Notes under the pieces: model-generated
The model's input: the letters and a program-made list of their open reading frames with translations, nothing else
Told to the model about the DNA's origin: nothing
Databases searched by the model: none
Position numbers and translations under genes: made by a program
Part shown: piece by piece, positions 1 to 12,200 of the stretch
How the letters are laid out: every line of letters begins with the position of its first letter
Numbering within the stretch: position 1 is the first letter of the stretch
Assembly: GCA_013054445.1 (NCBI GenBank)
Contig: JAAMPI010000357.1
Span: 1-41,786 of the forward strand
From: Cudoniella acicularis
Lineage: Eukaryota > Ascomycota > Leotiomycetes > Helotiales > Helotiaceae
DNA: 41,786 bases
Direction: 5' to 3'

Positions 1-332
1 TCGAGTGAAGTAAGAAACCTAGTATCTTTGATTTGTACAAAAGGTGGGAAGCCCAAGCTATAAGAAAAGAGCCCTTTTAAATACCAGGCCCGTAATACAT
101 AGCCGCCAGATTGAAAATACAAACAATATTAATTTCCTAGTTCCAGGGCTAGTCGTCAGCCAATATATTTGCTTTCTTAGAAAGGCAAGTCAGAGTTGGA
201 AGTGCATTGGTTCTTGGAAAAGACGGATTAATCAAGTGCCGTTGTTTATTTTTCTGCTGCTATCCCTTCGACCGTTTCCAGGCCTTAATCACAATTTAAC
301 CCACTCTATTTTAAAGAATAAACACTCTACTA
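1..332. other. Gene-free stretch at window start
   Basis: No supportable gene was seen. A 140-codon open frame on the plus strand from 44 has no recognisable domain and overlaps the 3' end of the HET remnant on the other strand, so it is not taken as a gene. Confidence 0.5.
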
Positions 333-638
333 CTATGAGATATTATTCTCGCCCCCGACTCCCTTTCTCCTCAGAACAAATGGCACTACCCCACCATCAA
401 CGACACAAACCTCGTCGCCAACCACAGAATCGCCTGGGACAAGGGCAGCATACCCTCTTTCTGTAAGAGCAAACATTACTTCAGGTATCAAATTAGCAAA
501 CCCTGAAACTGTGCGACAATACGCCATGAAGATATCCCTAATCCGCGTCGGTTGCTTGTGGAGGTTCATCACATTCTGATCGAAGCTGATCGAGGCAAGG
601 ATCTCCCCCAAGTCGGGAGGCCAATCATCCTCTTTAAG
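333..638 (-). pseudogene. HET-domain protein, C-terminal remnant
   Basis: An open stretch of about 100 codons ends at 333. Its last part reads ALTERGYAALVPGD...GDEVCVVDGG...PFVLRRKG, the usual end of fungal heterokaryon-incompatibility (HET) proteins (G-x-x-P-x-x-x-x-x-GD-x-[IV]-C-[IV]-x-x-G-x-x-x-P-[FY]-[VI]-LR). There is no HET domain upstream: a stop lies just before 638, and further upstream the sequence is that of a different family, a GHKL ATPase. This is therefore a 3' fragment without start or catalytic domain. HET proteins trigger fungal programmed cell death on allorecognition; this copy cannot. The match rests on motif memory, not a search. Confidence 0.65.
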
Positions 639-669
639 CTACTCGAGATACCTACTTGAAAGTAAGTGC

Positions 670-979
670 GAAAGGTGATTTTCGGTCTGGACGTAGTATG
701 GGCGTTTTGCATTGCCAATGGGTAATTTAATCCAATCCCTTTCTCCCCTATATACTTGACTTTATTGCCACGCCTCAACTTGGAGCTGCGGCCGATTCTG
801 CACAGTGCCTCGACGTCTCGCCTGGTGAAGCCGACTTCGTTGACATCAATACGAACCGCGCGTTTAGCATAAGTAATGTTAATTTTTGGGTTATTCACAT
901 CGTATGACTTGTCGTCCGTATTTTGCAGGAGCTCTAGCAGGAAACTATATGGTTTTTGATATAGATTCTCGGATAATCT
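670..979 (-). pseudogene. GHKL (HSP90-like) ATPase fragment, NO VEIN/sacsin-like fungal family
   Basis: On the minus strand the reading from 979 begins just after a polypyrimidine-CAG acceptor with RLSENLYQKPYSFLLELLQN, then TDD, later NEVGFTRRDVEALCRIGRSSK and finally YIGEKGIG. These are the N box (E..QN.DD), the N-E-x-G-F loop and the G2 lid (GEKGIG) of the GHKL ATP-binding fold, as in large fungal proteins annotated 'histidine kinase/HSP90-like ATPase domain-containing'. Known family members run to over a thousand residues, and only about 85 remain here. After GEKGIG the expected FKSVF continuation is absent, and the sequence soon turns into the HET C-terminal remnant. No start codon or upstream exon was found. 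Confidence 0.7.
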
Positions 980-2122
980 GAAAAGAGTCAGGTTTTATCA
1001 GGAATGGCTGTTCGCGCTAACAATTATTACACATATAGAGCCGCAGCCATATCCTTGAGGCTGTCCCTATCAAGGCTCCTGTTATGTCGTATATTTGATA
1101 TATGATCTCGAGCTTCAGTCTCCGTTCCAGGCATTTCTTTCGTTTTCGAGCGGCTGTGGTAAACTTGGCCATTGTCGGTGGACTTGTGGTTGCGAGCTGG
1201 AGCCTTGGTGGGGGGCATCATGCTGTCCGTACGGACTTGTGGAAAGGAAAGTCCTGCAGACTTCTTTCGTAAAAGAACGGACTAAGGATGAAATAGAATA
1301 TTTCCCTCAGTTGATTTGGGTAGGATCACGATGGGGCCCCGTTGTTGGAAAAACTGGTGGGGGTCCGATGATCAGCAAAAAGATGAAAATGAGGCTGTCG
1401 CCACGCAGGTGTAGGCGACTAGATAATGGGAGCTCTGTCAGCCAATCAAGTCGACCGATAGGATTTTTTTTTAGTTCACCCGAGCTCGATTACCCCACCT
1501 CGATACTTATGTAAACAGGAATACATAGTACCTCTCCAGACACTCGGGATAATACCCTAGGTATTGTATACTTTAGATAGCTTCTCTAAGTATTAGAGAG
1601 AGAGATAGTTCTAATTTTGCGGCATGCTCAGGGGCTCAGGACACAGCTCAAGTTATCACAGCAACTGGTCAGGTCTAAAGGCGGAAATGGAAAATGCTTA
1701 TGTCGACATTCCGATGTCGAATTACCTGTTATATTTAATAAAGCAATACAGGTCCCTTCTTACCTCCAGAGCTCGGAATAAAACAATTTACAAGAGAACA
1801 AGCAAAATAGAAAATTGTTTTTCGGAGATAGTCTCAGATAGAAAAGGCAGAAAAGTAGCAGATAGAAAGTAGGGCAACCTAGGGGAGAATTAGCCTTGCG
1901 GAGGAGGTTCTTTCGTGCTGACTTCTTGCTGAGAGACTCACAATTCCCTGGAGTCTCTTGTATAGTTTTGCTATTAATGAGCGGATATTAGTGGGCATTA
2001 GATATAGGGCAGTTGCCAAAGGGACTTTCTTTAATATGTCTCTTTTTCATCAGCCCGGATGCTTCTAGCTCCTATAAATTATCTCATTGCTCCCTCTAAA
2101 TTGTCTTCGAACCACATTAATC
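980..2122. other. Gene-free stretch
   Basis: Open frames at 1095-1514 (+) and 1027-1221 (-) show no domain and overlap each other. The segment 1540-1620 is locally AT-rich and holds a short GAGAGAGA run. No RNA gene was recognised. Confidence 0.5.
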
Positions 2123-2368
2123 ATGGAACCAATCGCGAGCACGATTATGAGGATTATGGATGGGCTGAAGGGTGAAGTCATCGAGAACGAGGAGGATGAA
2201 GGTGCTGGTTGTGTGGCTGATGGAAGCTCAGCAGCCAATACTCCTGGAAGAACTAGAGTCTTCTAGAATTACACGATCACGGGGCTGACACCTGAAGAGG
2301 TGTTTATGAATGTTGCGAGGGAGTCAGGGTACTGTAGGTGGGCTTTAATGGATCTATTAGACATATGA
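2123..2368 (+). other. Short interrupted open frame, unidentified
   Basis: An ATG at 2123 opens 47 codons ending in TAG at 2264. The same frame then continues for 33 more sense codons, including TGLTPEEVFMNVARESGYCRW, to a TGA at 2366. The composition (acidic middle, few rare residues) looks more protein-like than the surroundings. It could be a decayed small gene with one nonsense change or chance. I recognise no family. Confidence 0.2.
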
Positions 2369-2443
2369 TGGTAGTGGCGCGAACCAGGTCACTAAATTAC
2401 ATCCCCAATGTCACCTTGTCATCCCATTTTTTCATTTCTAGGA

Positions 2444-4390
2444 TCACACAATAGTGATGGTCGATACATCAAAGCTTGAAAGCAAAGCCTGCATATCCGT
2501 GACCCTTCGTAAACGAGCAAGGCCTACACGGCGATACTTTCCTTCGCAACCCGCATGATCTAATACGAGACAATTGGCAGATTTCATTTCCATTATGACA
2601 ACAAGACACCATAGATTGTCCGGCATCTCTGCGTTATGACAATCGAACAGGCATTTACCCCACTCAAACTCAGGGAATCTATACCAAGTGTCACTCGACG
2701 TGATAGACACTCCAGAACTTCTCGAAGGGGGTGGAAGCCACGAGACTTTCTTGAGGTATCCAGAAACTGTTAATGCTCCTTCCACCACCTCCCCCATAGG
2801 ATCAAGTCCATTAAGATTTATCTGATGGCTGACCAAGTTCAAATGAGGGCCCAGCAGCGACTCTTCTTTGATGCGACTCAGTGGCCAGTAATAGGATACC
2901 CGACCGTCAATAGCTGCCCAAGACCACGATGGTGCACGCTCCCGCGATGCCTGCGGGATCGAATTTTCATCTTTGTTAGCTACCCAGAGTAGTCCGAAGG
3001 CCAAGTACCTTTCCCAGATCCCAGCCAGGTAAAGTCCGCCTACAGATTTGTGCACTTCATGCGCATATCCAGAGATTGCAGGAAGCTTATCACTTGCTTT
3101 TGTCATGGACCGGCTCGAGTATACCTCGATGCTCCTTAACCAGTCTCTGTGATTTTCTGTTTGAGAACGGGATGAGATGCTTACAGGGCGTATGGCGTTG
3201 AAATGTTGGTGCTCCAGGGTATTACCGAAGGAAAGTGCGACGCTCTCGAACCACGTGCCTTCTCTGCAGCATAAGTTCAACCCTCCTGTTCTGTAATGAA
3301 GAACACGTCGAGAGAGTCTTTGCTCCTGAAACGCCCAGGCCCTTCGCATAAGGAAGCAATCCTCATCCACGATCGGAGCACATATGAACACCGACCCCCT
3401 CAATTCTCCATTCGGCAGGTGAAGAGGAATCTCTTGCAATGGTGCCGCTCTGGCTTGGTTACGCTCGTGGAGAAATCCATCATTGCAGCTCTCGCTGTTC
3501 TCGGCAGCTATGGTGACATATGCGTTTCCATATATGTCCCCCATCTTCGCAGACTCTCGCTGCCAGTCCTCACCATCCAATGAGTCTTGCACTATACACA
3601 GTACATCCACCCACAGGAATTGAATGCCAAGGTCTCTCGTGATGGTTATGGCATCTTTGATGGTTTTAGGCAGTCTTTCAAACGGGATTTCGTCCTTGTA
3701 GGTTGCAAGATTCTCCCTGGTTGTGGCAAGAGTTTGGGCCGTGCCCCAGCAATAGCTTAAGGCAACGTAATTTTGTAGTTCTCCACATCTTGTGTGAATC
3801 AATTTCACTCGCGAATTATTATCAGTCCCTACATCAACAAGTCGGGTTGGCAAGACAAGTTGGCTTGGAGGGCGGCACTGAACATGATGCATATCGCATT
3901 CCCGAAGCCAAGTTCGGATTATTTGGTGTGTTGAGCTTGAAGCTGGGTCGGCATCGATGAGGCGGCCCCTTAAATACAAAGCCCCTTGGTTGTCTAATAG
4001 CGGTCAGCAGCACTTCTCTCGTCTAGGCTTGAACTAACCATCTGTAGTTGCAAGGTCAAGATAACAATCAGCCTCTGCCTCCGGATCTTGCCACTCCAAA
4101 GAATCATGACCACAAAAGATCCTAAGGCTTCCTCCAAGCAGTCCGTGACGCATTGTGTCTTCAAGTGTAGAATGGGGATAGATTTTGATCCATATCTGGG
4201 GAGACCTCTTCCTCTCGAACTTTGGTGTATCATTACGGGCTAGCAGACATCCCAAAATATAGGAACATAATCTACACCCGGCTCGTGCGGAAGATTTCAA
4301 CGACCCGATGCTAGGTTTATGACGTTGGTATACTATCTTAGCGGGCTCGGTGACTTGGAAGGAGACTCTTGAACAAGAGTCGCAAAGCAT
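2444..4390 (-). CDS. HET-domain protein (heterokaryon incompatibility)
   Basis: Two exons, 4390-4039 and 3993-2444, give 633 residues. The 45-bp intron has donor GTTAGT and acceptor ATTAG and splits a codon after the first base; joining restores the frame. Exon 1 starts MLCDSC and carries the Cys-containing N-terminal segment common in HET proteins (LKSSARAGCRLCSYIL). Exon 2 has the HET domain from about residue 165: YVALSYCWG, then LGIQFLWVDVLCIVQD, then MGDIYGNAYVTIAAE, and the W-x-x-QE-like element AWAFQEQRLSRRVLHY. The C-terminal region ends with LVLDHAG...YRRVGLARL, also typical. Length is ordinary for the family. Known role: cell death after fusion of unlike strains or in response to other signals; the partner cannot be told from sequence. 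No disruption is seen. Confidence 0.9.
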
Positions 4391-6443
4391 TTCACCCTAT
4401 CAGCAGGCTTCGCCTCTCTATTCTAACGAATTATTAGTCTAAACCTTAGTTCTGGATCGAAGTATCCTGGCTTGAACTCTTGTCGAGCGAATTACGATTA
4501 GAGAAAATAGGTGAGCGATTTTTTTTTTTTTGAGTTTCAGCTTCTGCCTGCAAGACTACGCACGTTTTTCCAGACACGTGATCACCCGGGATAAGAACCT
4601 TAAAACAGATAAAGGTCTTGATTGTCTATCAAGACTAGAATTCAAGAATTCAAAATACGATAGTTTAATTATTGTTGATATCGATCGGGCGTCCAGTTTC
4701 GGCAGAAGGTGTAAGGTAATTCTTAGGCTATGAAAGGCTATCTTTTTATCGATCGATTAATAATTTAGCTGTATTTCTTCTGACTAAAAATAACCCCGCC
4801 GATGTCCGATTCATTAGTTTAGAACAAGATTAAATAGCTTAAAATTTATAAGAAATATAAAAGCCAGCTACATGTCGTTAACCACGCAGTCAGTGAACAG
4901 CAATGACGCAGCAGATAAATGCGCACAGGAAATAGAAAAGGGAAGAAGATACTTGTGATACTGTGAGATGTTTTCATAGAGGCTCACTTTAATAGGAGAT
5001 ATGTTTTTCATTTTTCAGACATTTCAAACTCAACTTCCTAATATCTATTTCACCGTCCACTAGAAATTCTGAACACGAATATTAATAATTAACAGTAACA
5101 ACACATCCTATCTTGGCAATACTGCATTCCCAAACAGCAACAAAATCCCCTATTTATTTTTAGAAAACAAAACAAAAGACCCACACTAGTGATCCACTTC
5201 CGCCTCTAATAGCCCTTTCTCCCCCTTGTTAACTATATTAAATCAAGAGCGGTTGGTTATTAGAACTAATATCTTCAGGATTTACCGAAATAATATTCTT
5301 TGGTAGTATCTGCAAAACGGAGGGATCCTGGACCAGAGCTGTAACGATGTGAACTTGTGATATATACTAAAATAGAAGAGGAAAGATAGAAGAAGCAAGA
5401 ATAAAATATAGGGGAAAAGGGGAAGGAAGTAGGGAAGGATAGAATATATGTGCATATACCGGGAAAATAATCCCACACTCATATTTGAAAGGAGAGACTT
5501 CACTCCTTTTATTTATTTTTCAATGATACAAGTCACCAAAGCAAGGAAAACCAAATCAGTAATAACTCCACACCCTCATCTTCCTTTCCCTCACACACCC
5601 TTCCGCAAAAAAACCGTATAAACCCCCCTGCCACCCCATTCACCTCTAAACATTCAACCCGACCAAATAGCAGATACAGTCTGCATTGTCCTGTAGATCC
5701 TCTGGAAGAAGGCATCGCTAAAGCTGGGTTGAAGCCAAGATTCGTCTCCGCTGTGCCTGGAAAGTATTGAAATAAGATGGGCTGGAAAAACATTCTACTA
5801 CAAGGTTCGGTATTTTGTCTGAGATCACACTTCCAGATGTAGGCAGGGTAGTTGCTGCTAAGCATCCCTTCACTGTCAATCACCCACTCCCCGTCTCCTT
5901 GCTGTCAAACTCCACTTCAACTCTCGACACCCCACCTATTTTTGGTCTCTAGCGTCCTCAAGACTCGCAATTGACAATTAACATTCGTCCACAGATTTCC
6001 CGTCAATTCTAGCTCAGTATTTACTCACTCCCTACTCCAACCAGGCATTAGACGATCAATGTACATGGGAATTGGTATTTATTCCTGAGAGAGGAACCAC
6101 TGCGATGTTCCCACTCTAGTATTTATACATTTTTTTTGTAGCGTTTTCTGCTTTAACATACTCAATTGTCAAGAGCGCAATAGGAAAAGAGAAAAGAGAA
6201 AAGAGCAAAGAGTCAAAGAGTATAGTGCAATTGAGTTTTTTGATACTAGAGATCTCCTCACTTAATGCTTCTTATGATACAGAGCCAATGTCTCTCGTTC
6301 GTCACAATTTCCTGTATGACGCCCAAGCAATATGAGAAATGACAAATCTCACCAGTTTCGGGTATCTTTTACACGCCTGTTCAAGTAAGCCAAGCCATGC
6401 CCAAAACGCCCACATTTGTACGCCAGAGAGATCCCGCTATGCC
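4391..6443. other. Gene-free stretch between HET gene and clr2
   Basis: About 2 kb with no supportable gene. 4440-5550 is AT-rich. A 116-codon minus-strand frame at 5533-5883 has no domain. A short purine repeat of AAAAGAG-type units lies near 6184-6220, and the right end is presumably the 3' flank of clr2. Confidence 0.5.
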
Positions 6444-8365
6444 CTAGTGATGAAGATTTGTGTCGTAAAAGTCATGTCCAACCGCAGCTTGGTCCAAATC
6501 CATAAACTGATCTAAATCAGATTCGACAAAACTGACTGCCGGGTTCAGATGAGGCTGTTGTATATCTGGAAATACATCATCTGACGGGTGTCCATCCAAG
6601 CCCCGGCTGACCTTGAAATCATCTGGTACTGCTGTGCCGAGCGTGTGACTTCTGTTTTTCTTTCGGGTTTCGGGGTTGTTGTTCTTATCTCTTCGGCCGT
6701 TCATCCAGGAACCTGCATCGCTCGTAATACCGCTCGCAATCTCTAGGTTGTACTTATGAACGCCGCGAAGGATGGGCAGGAGCGACCGAGTTTCGTACCA
6801 GCGACCTTTGATATCAGACAATCCGCGTCTTGCAGCAGGCTCCAATAGACGCCATTCATACCAGATTCCTTTGTTAGCTTGATCTGCAACCTCGTTTCGA
6901 TACCGGAGATCTGCGACCATTCGAGGTGGAAGTGCGGGAGTTGGCCAATCCGCTCGATTCTTGTAGGGAGTAGGCATTTCGACAAACTTGTAGATGTCGC
7001 CTATGAATGTCACAATTGAGTTGTTCGGAGGAGTTGTGCGCTCAATCAATTTATGGATGATTAGAACTACAATATCAGTTCCAGGGACCCGCAGACGAAC
7101 AGGTTCGCCGACCCATATCTTTTCGGCGCCCAAGAACATTCCATTGTAGTGCACCTCACCAGGTCCTGCCAGAGCATTTTCAATTCGATCAAAGAGCGAG
7201 TAACTTGAGTCGATAACCTTAGCAGCCAGAATGCTTCCGTCGACCACATAATCGGGACGCAGCTGACCTTGATCATGATCACCTCGAACAACTTGCTCCC
7301 ACGGCACTTGATCAAACGTATAATTTTGGATCGCTGGAACCGTCGTATTCGGAACACTCCATGCCAACCATGGTCGAATTGCGCCTTCATCGTCTTTGAT
7401 TTGGAAGGGTTGGTGCTGGAAAGGATTTGAGAGTGGTTGAAGAAGGTAGCGGGGCTTATCATTCTGGAGCTGTCGCTTTGCGATGACACCAAGACGCCAG
7501 TTGGCACCAGAGTTGTCAAACCAAACCAATTCGCCTGGGCGATAAAGGTATTTTCCATTGGGCTCGGCATCGAGTCGCTGCTCTAACGATTTCGTGGCGG
7601 TTGGCAGAGCGGGCGGCTGGAAGGCTGGCTTTGACGGAGCAGCTGAGGGGTTGTAAGCTTAGAAGCTGATTTGGGGGACACAACTTACGTTTTGGAGGAA
7701 GTGTGACTGGAATTGGAAGTGGGATGGGAGTCTGCTTGATCTCTTTCTTGACTGGCGTCTCTACTTTCGGTGGCTCTTCCTGCGTGTCGTCATCTCCGTC
7801 TGGCGAACAGATCTTGCACGAGCAATTCATCGGATTGCCTTCTTGGTCTGTCGCAAGCCACAAGAGATGGTGGAAGAAATCTGCTGGGCTCCTAAAGCGC
7901 TTCTTTCGACCTTGTGGGTGGCCATAAAGATATGCATCCTGACGTTCGAAGACGCCGGCAGCATGTTTGCCTTTCTCTTGTCTCTTGCCATCTGAAACCT
8001 TTTCCACGTTGTACTTCAAGTGTTCCCACAACTCGTAACCATCGGGAAATTCCTTGAGGATATAGTTTCTATCTGCGAATGGTGTTAAACAGTGCCGGGG
8101 CGAGTAATGCTATCTGTGGAGACTTACCAGCATGTTCCTTTCCCCCTAGAAAATGCATCAGCATTGCGCCTAGCTTTCTTCGCCAGTCTACTGCCTTCGG
8201 TTCGTCGGGATCCAGGCGCTTGTAGCAGTCGACGTTGCCATTGGCATCCTGGACATCGCTTTGCTGCTGTGGGGTGGGTTGGTTGAGTTCTTTCAAGCCG
8301 CCCTTTGTGGCAATGGCGAGTTGGCCATCAGATCTGCAGATGGTAATAGGGTAGTAGGGAGCCAT
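6444..8365 (-). CDS. clr2: Clr2-like transcriptional silencing protein (SHREC subunit)
   Basis: Three exons: 8365-8128, 8072-7689 and 7642-6444, giving 606 residues. Introns of 55 and 46 bp begin GTAAGT and end CAG. I chose the ATG at 8365 (MAPYYPITICRSDG) because the family begins this way; an upstream in-frame ATG at 8389 is possible. Residues from about 78 read RNYILKEFPDGYELWEHL and from about 130 SPADFFHHLLWLA, followed by NCSCKIC: the Clr2 N-terminal domain with its Cys motif. The third exon holds the larger Clr2 domain (PGELVWFDN, later MFLGAEKIWVGEPVRLR). In fission yeast Clr2 belongs to SHREC, which links histone deacetylation and remodelling at heterochromatin in the nucleus. The gene is divergent from a SNF2-family remodeller 875 bp away. 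Function in this fungus is inferred from the family. Confidence 0.88.
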
Positions 8366-9239
8366 ATTGTGAGAGCGTGCGCAGCGCAATCACAATAAGT
8401 AGAGATGTCACCTTGGACGCATCGACGTTTATGTGACAATGAAAGGCAGCTTCAAGGACGAAGGCGGAAACACAACGCCAAGACTGTCGGGAAGCTTGTC
8501 GCATTAATGTTATTCCAGCGGCCGAAGTTCCGGACCCCTGTTCGGACTGTTTGGAACAGATCGACTCGGTTAATTACCCAGTCTCTAGCAGGCTTCTTTT
8601 TGTGAATGCCTATTCTTGATAGTCCCCCCCTTTTCTTCCTTATCATAACCGAGACAAATTTATAAAAGTAAATAATTCACGCCCCAGTCACTAGCAAAAC
8701 CGTCGCCCTACATAGGTGTTCTTAGCGCCGTTTGGGGCTTCCACGCTCTTGCCAGTACAACGCCTAAAATAGCCCTTGTGTTCTTTCATGCATTTCAGCA
8801 ATAGAGTTTCAAGGCCGATTATCAAGCAATTTCACCTCAGTGCCCGAGAAGGCCATTTTCTGTACTAAGTGAATACAGCCCTGTATTCGCGTGGCGCTCG
8901 CTTACCTAATATATTTCCCGCGCAAAATCGCGACGCGAGTCACCTTGGCTCTTCGCGTCGTCAAAAAGTGTCCTGTGCAGCTGCATCGCAGATCCAACTC
9001 CACATTTCCACCAGCACCACCCCTATCACCCATTTTGCGATCAATTTGGCATTGCAAGGAAAGCTCACTTGCTCGATAACCGCACTGCTCGATTTTTGGC
9101 ATCCCGATCGCGGATTTACCAATGGAATCACCCCCTTAATCTTCCTGCAATTCACCTTTGACGCACGCGGTTGTTGAACGCTGCGCTTTGCCCATTTCCG
9201 TCACCTTTGAACAATTCGGATTCCTGATAAGAAGCCACC
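8366..9239. promoter_or_regulatory. Shared divergent promoter region, clr2 / SNF2-PHD gene
   Basis: The 874 bp between the two start codons must hold both promoters. The SNF2-proximal half is rich in CpG and holds TTTCCCGCGC at 8914-8923, like an E2F/MBF site, and GCGACGCGAG at 8930-8939, like a MluI-box core. The bound factors are inference. No gene was recognised in between. Confidence 0.5.
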
Positions 9240-12200
9240 ATGCAAGTCGCAGATCCCAACGTCTCTCCTTCCTCCGTGCAACGAACTCCAGTTCGCCAAA
9301 GCGCTGCCTCGAGTCTCCTTGCAAAGTTCCTTCCTGGCGCAAGCATATCACACAAGATGGACACGCAAAAAAGCCTGGGTGACTCTGCACCACGTTCGAA
9401 GCACCCCATCTCCTACGCAGAGTCCGACCTATCTTCCTCATCGAATCAATCCCCATTTCATACACCTCGATCACAAAACTACATCGATCTCGAGAACAGC
9501 GGCGGCCGCATGGACAACCAAGAGAACAACGAGGACGATGACACTATTCAGTACGAGACACCGACTGCACGTCGAAGAGGCCTTCGAGAGCGCAAGCCGA
9601 ACATGAGTCTGAAGGCACTCGAGAACACTGAAGTTGCGCCGAAGCGCTCAAGACCGAAGAAGGGTGGGAAAAATTCGCTCACTGACTTGATCGGAGCAGA
9701 TCTGAACCTCACACCAGTAGTTAGCCAGAGGGTTGCGATCAGACAAGAAATCGCTAGCAAGTCTGCTGCAAACAGGAATCGGTTCTTCGTCGAAAAGAAG
9801 GATTTTCTACTTCCTCTCTTGCCGCCGAACAATCACGTCCGAAAGCTTGTAGAGAAGCATAACAAGCTTACGCCAGAGGAATTGGCACAACTTCCAGCAA
9901 TTACTCCATACGAAGAGATCGAAACCCAACCAAGGGGAATCACGGCGAAGATGAAGCCATACCAATTATCAGGTTTGAGCTTCATGGTCTACTTGCATCG
10001 CAATGTGAGAGTCCTTCAATGACACACTTGGCAATTGCTAACGTAACCAGGGTCTTTCCGGAATTCTTGGCGATGAGATGGGTTTGGGCAAGACTTTACA
10101 GACTCTTTCGCTGATACAATACCTGAAGGAGAACGATCCGAAGGCAGGAACTGGAAGGCTTCAGCGCCCATTCCTTGTCGTCTGCCCTCTCTCTGTTTTG
10201 AGCAGCTGGATGGCTGAGTCGAAGAAGTGGACTCCGGGTTTGAAGGTCATCCGCTTTCACGGCCCGATGAATGAGAGAACCAAGCTGAAGAAGATTGTTA
10301 TGGGGGAGATTGATTGGTTCGGAAACATGACCGCACAGGCAAAGTCCAAATGGAAGTTGCGACGAAATGCAGCTGGCAAGGATGTTGTGTCTCTAGATAC
10401 TGACTCCGAGGATGAGAAGCAGGATGTTGGTGTTGATCTGGTTGTTACGACATATGACTGCTTCAAAGCCGAACAAGGCTGGTTCAAAAAGGCGTTTGTT
10501 TGGAGATATGTTGTGTTGGACGAAGGCCATACTGTAAGTTGGCTTCCAAGATTCATTTTATTGTGCTGACAACATAGGTCAAAAACCATGATAGTCTGAT
10601 TTCAAAATCCTTACAAGGCATCAAGGCCGAGTATCGCCTAATCTTGACTGGCACACCTCTGCAAAACAACCTGTCGGAACTTTGGAGTCTTCTGCATTGG
10701 CTTTATCCCGAAGTCTTCATGGAAAACACCAATGAGCTTTTCGATAACTCTTTCAACTTATCAAAGGGCCATTATTCAAACACCGTGCTAGACAGCTCTC
10801 GTCATTTGCTCGAGTTGATTATGCTCCGACGTATGAAGAACTCCCCGGGTGTTGACCTCAATCTTCCCCCGAAGACTGAAGTCCTTTTGTTCGTACCTTT
10901 GAGTCCCATGCAACGCTTCTGGTATCAACGCCTGATTACAAAAGCCGATCAAGGCCTCTTGGACGAATTATTCAAGGGTCTGAAGGATAAGGAGGTCGAT
11001 GCCATGAAATCTATCAAGGAAGACGAGGAGCGCGAGGTAAACCTCATGAATATGGAAGAAAAGGCACTCCAAGTGTTGGGAAATGACGCACTGGTTGGCA
11101 CAGATGCTTGGAAGGAAACCAAAGCAATCCTCGAAGAGACCGTCCAACGCGAACAAGCTATTGAGGGAGACGGAAACAGGAGATCTGATTGGCAAAAGCT
11201 GATGAATCTCTTGATGCAACTTCGAAAGGTTTGCAACCATCCTTACCAAATTTCGAACGCAGAGCCCGATCCATATCATCTTGGTGAGCATCTTATCCAC
11301 GCTTCTGGCAAATTTATTGTTCTTGATAAATTGGTCAATGAGCTTGTTATTAAGCAGAAAAAGAAGATTCGTAAGTGTTGCTGCATGAAACCAATAATTC
11401 TCTACTAACACAAGACAGTGATTTTCTCCGGATTCACCCAAATGCTTAACCTGGTAGAAGATCTTCTCGCTCTTCGAGGTGGAGATGGAACAAATTTCCG
11501 ATCTGTGCGAATTGATGGTTCCACCGCTCGTGCCCGGAGAAACCTTGGAATTCGCATGTTCAATGATCTGGACAGCGATTATCGGGTTATGCTCATTTCA
11601 ACACGTGCCGGTGGTCTCGGTATTAACCTAGCCACTGCATCCGATGTCGTTCTTTTAGATCAGGACTGGAACCCTCAGATCACCTTGCAGGCCGAAGCTC
11701 GAGCTCATCGTATTGGTCAGAAGAACCCTGTGACAATTTACAAGTTTGTCTCTCAAGGTACTGTGGAGGAGCAAATGATGGGCCGTATTCAGAAGAAACT
11801 CTATCTATCTGCCAAGGTCACCGAAGCTATGCAAGATATTCATACCAAGTTCGGCGCGGGCAAAAAGTCCAAGCGTGGCAGACCTAATGAGGTAGACGAA
11901 AATATGCCGCAACTTAATACCAGCCAACTGATGACTCTGGTTCGACGTGGCGCTTCAGCAATTTCCCGACCAGAGATTGATGTGAACGAGATGTTGAGCT
12001 GGTAAGCGTTCCGTAGGTGCTTGTTTGAACCGTACTAATATTTACAGGGACTGGGAGACCACGGTGCTGAAATGCAAGGACCAACCTGCTGACATCAATG
12101 TCAAGAAAGATGCAATCCCTAACGCCAAGATTGATGAAGAGGCTGAGCGAAAGTGGCTCACGGAAATGGAGCGTGTTGAGTCATCCGTTTTCGGCGGGAA

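Noticed and set aside
44..466. 140-codon plus-strand frame at the window start
   Set aside because: No domain, low-complexity composition, and its end overlaps the HET remnant on the opposite strand.
1095..1514. 139-codon plus-strand frame
   Set aside because: No signal peptide, domain or splice context; Trp/Cys/Gly-rich as expected of chance frames.
5533..5883. 116-codon minus-strand frame
   Set aside because: No recognisable motif; lies in AT-biased intergenic DNA.
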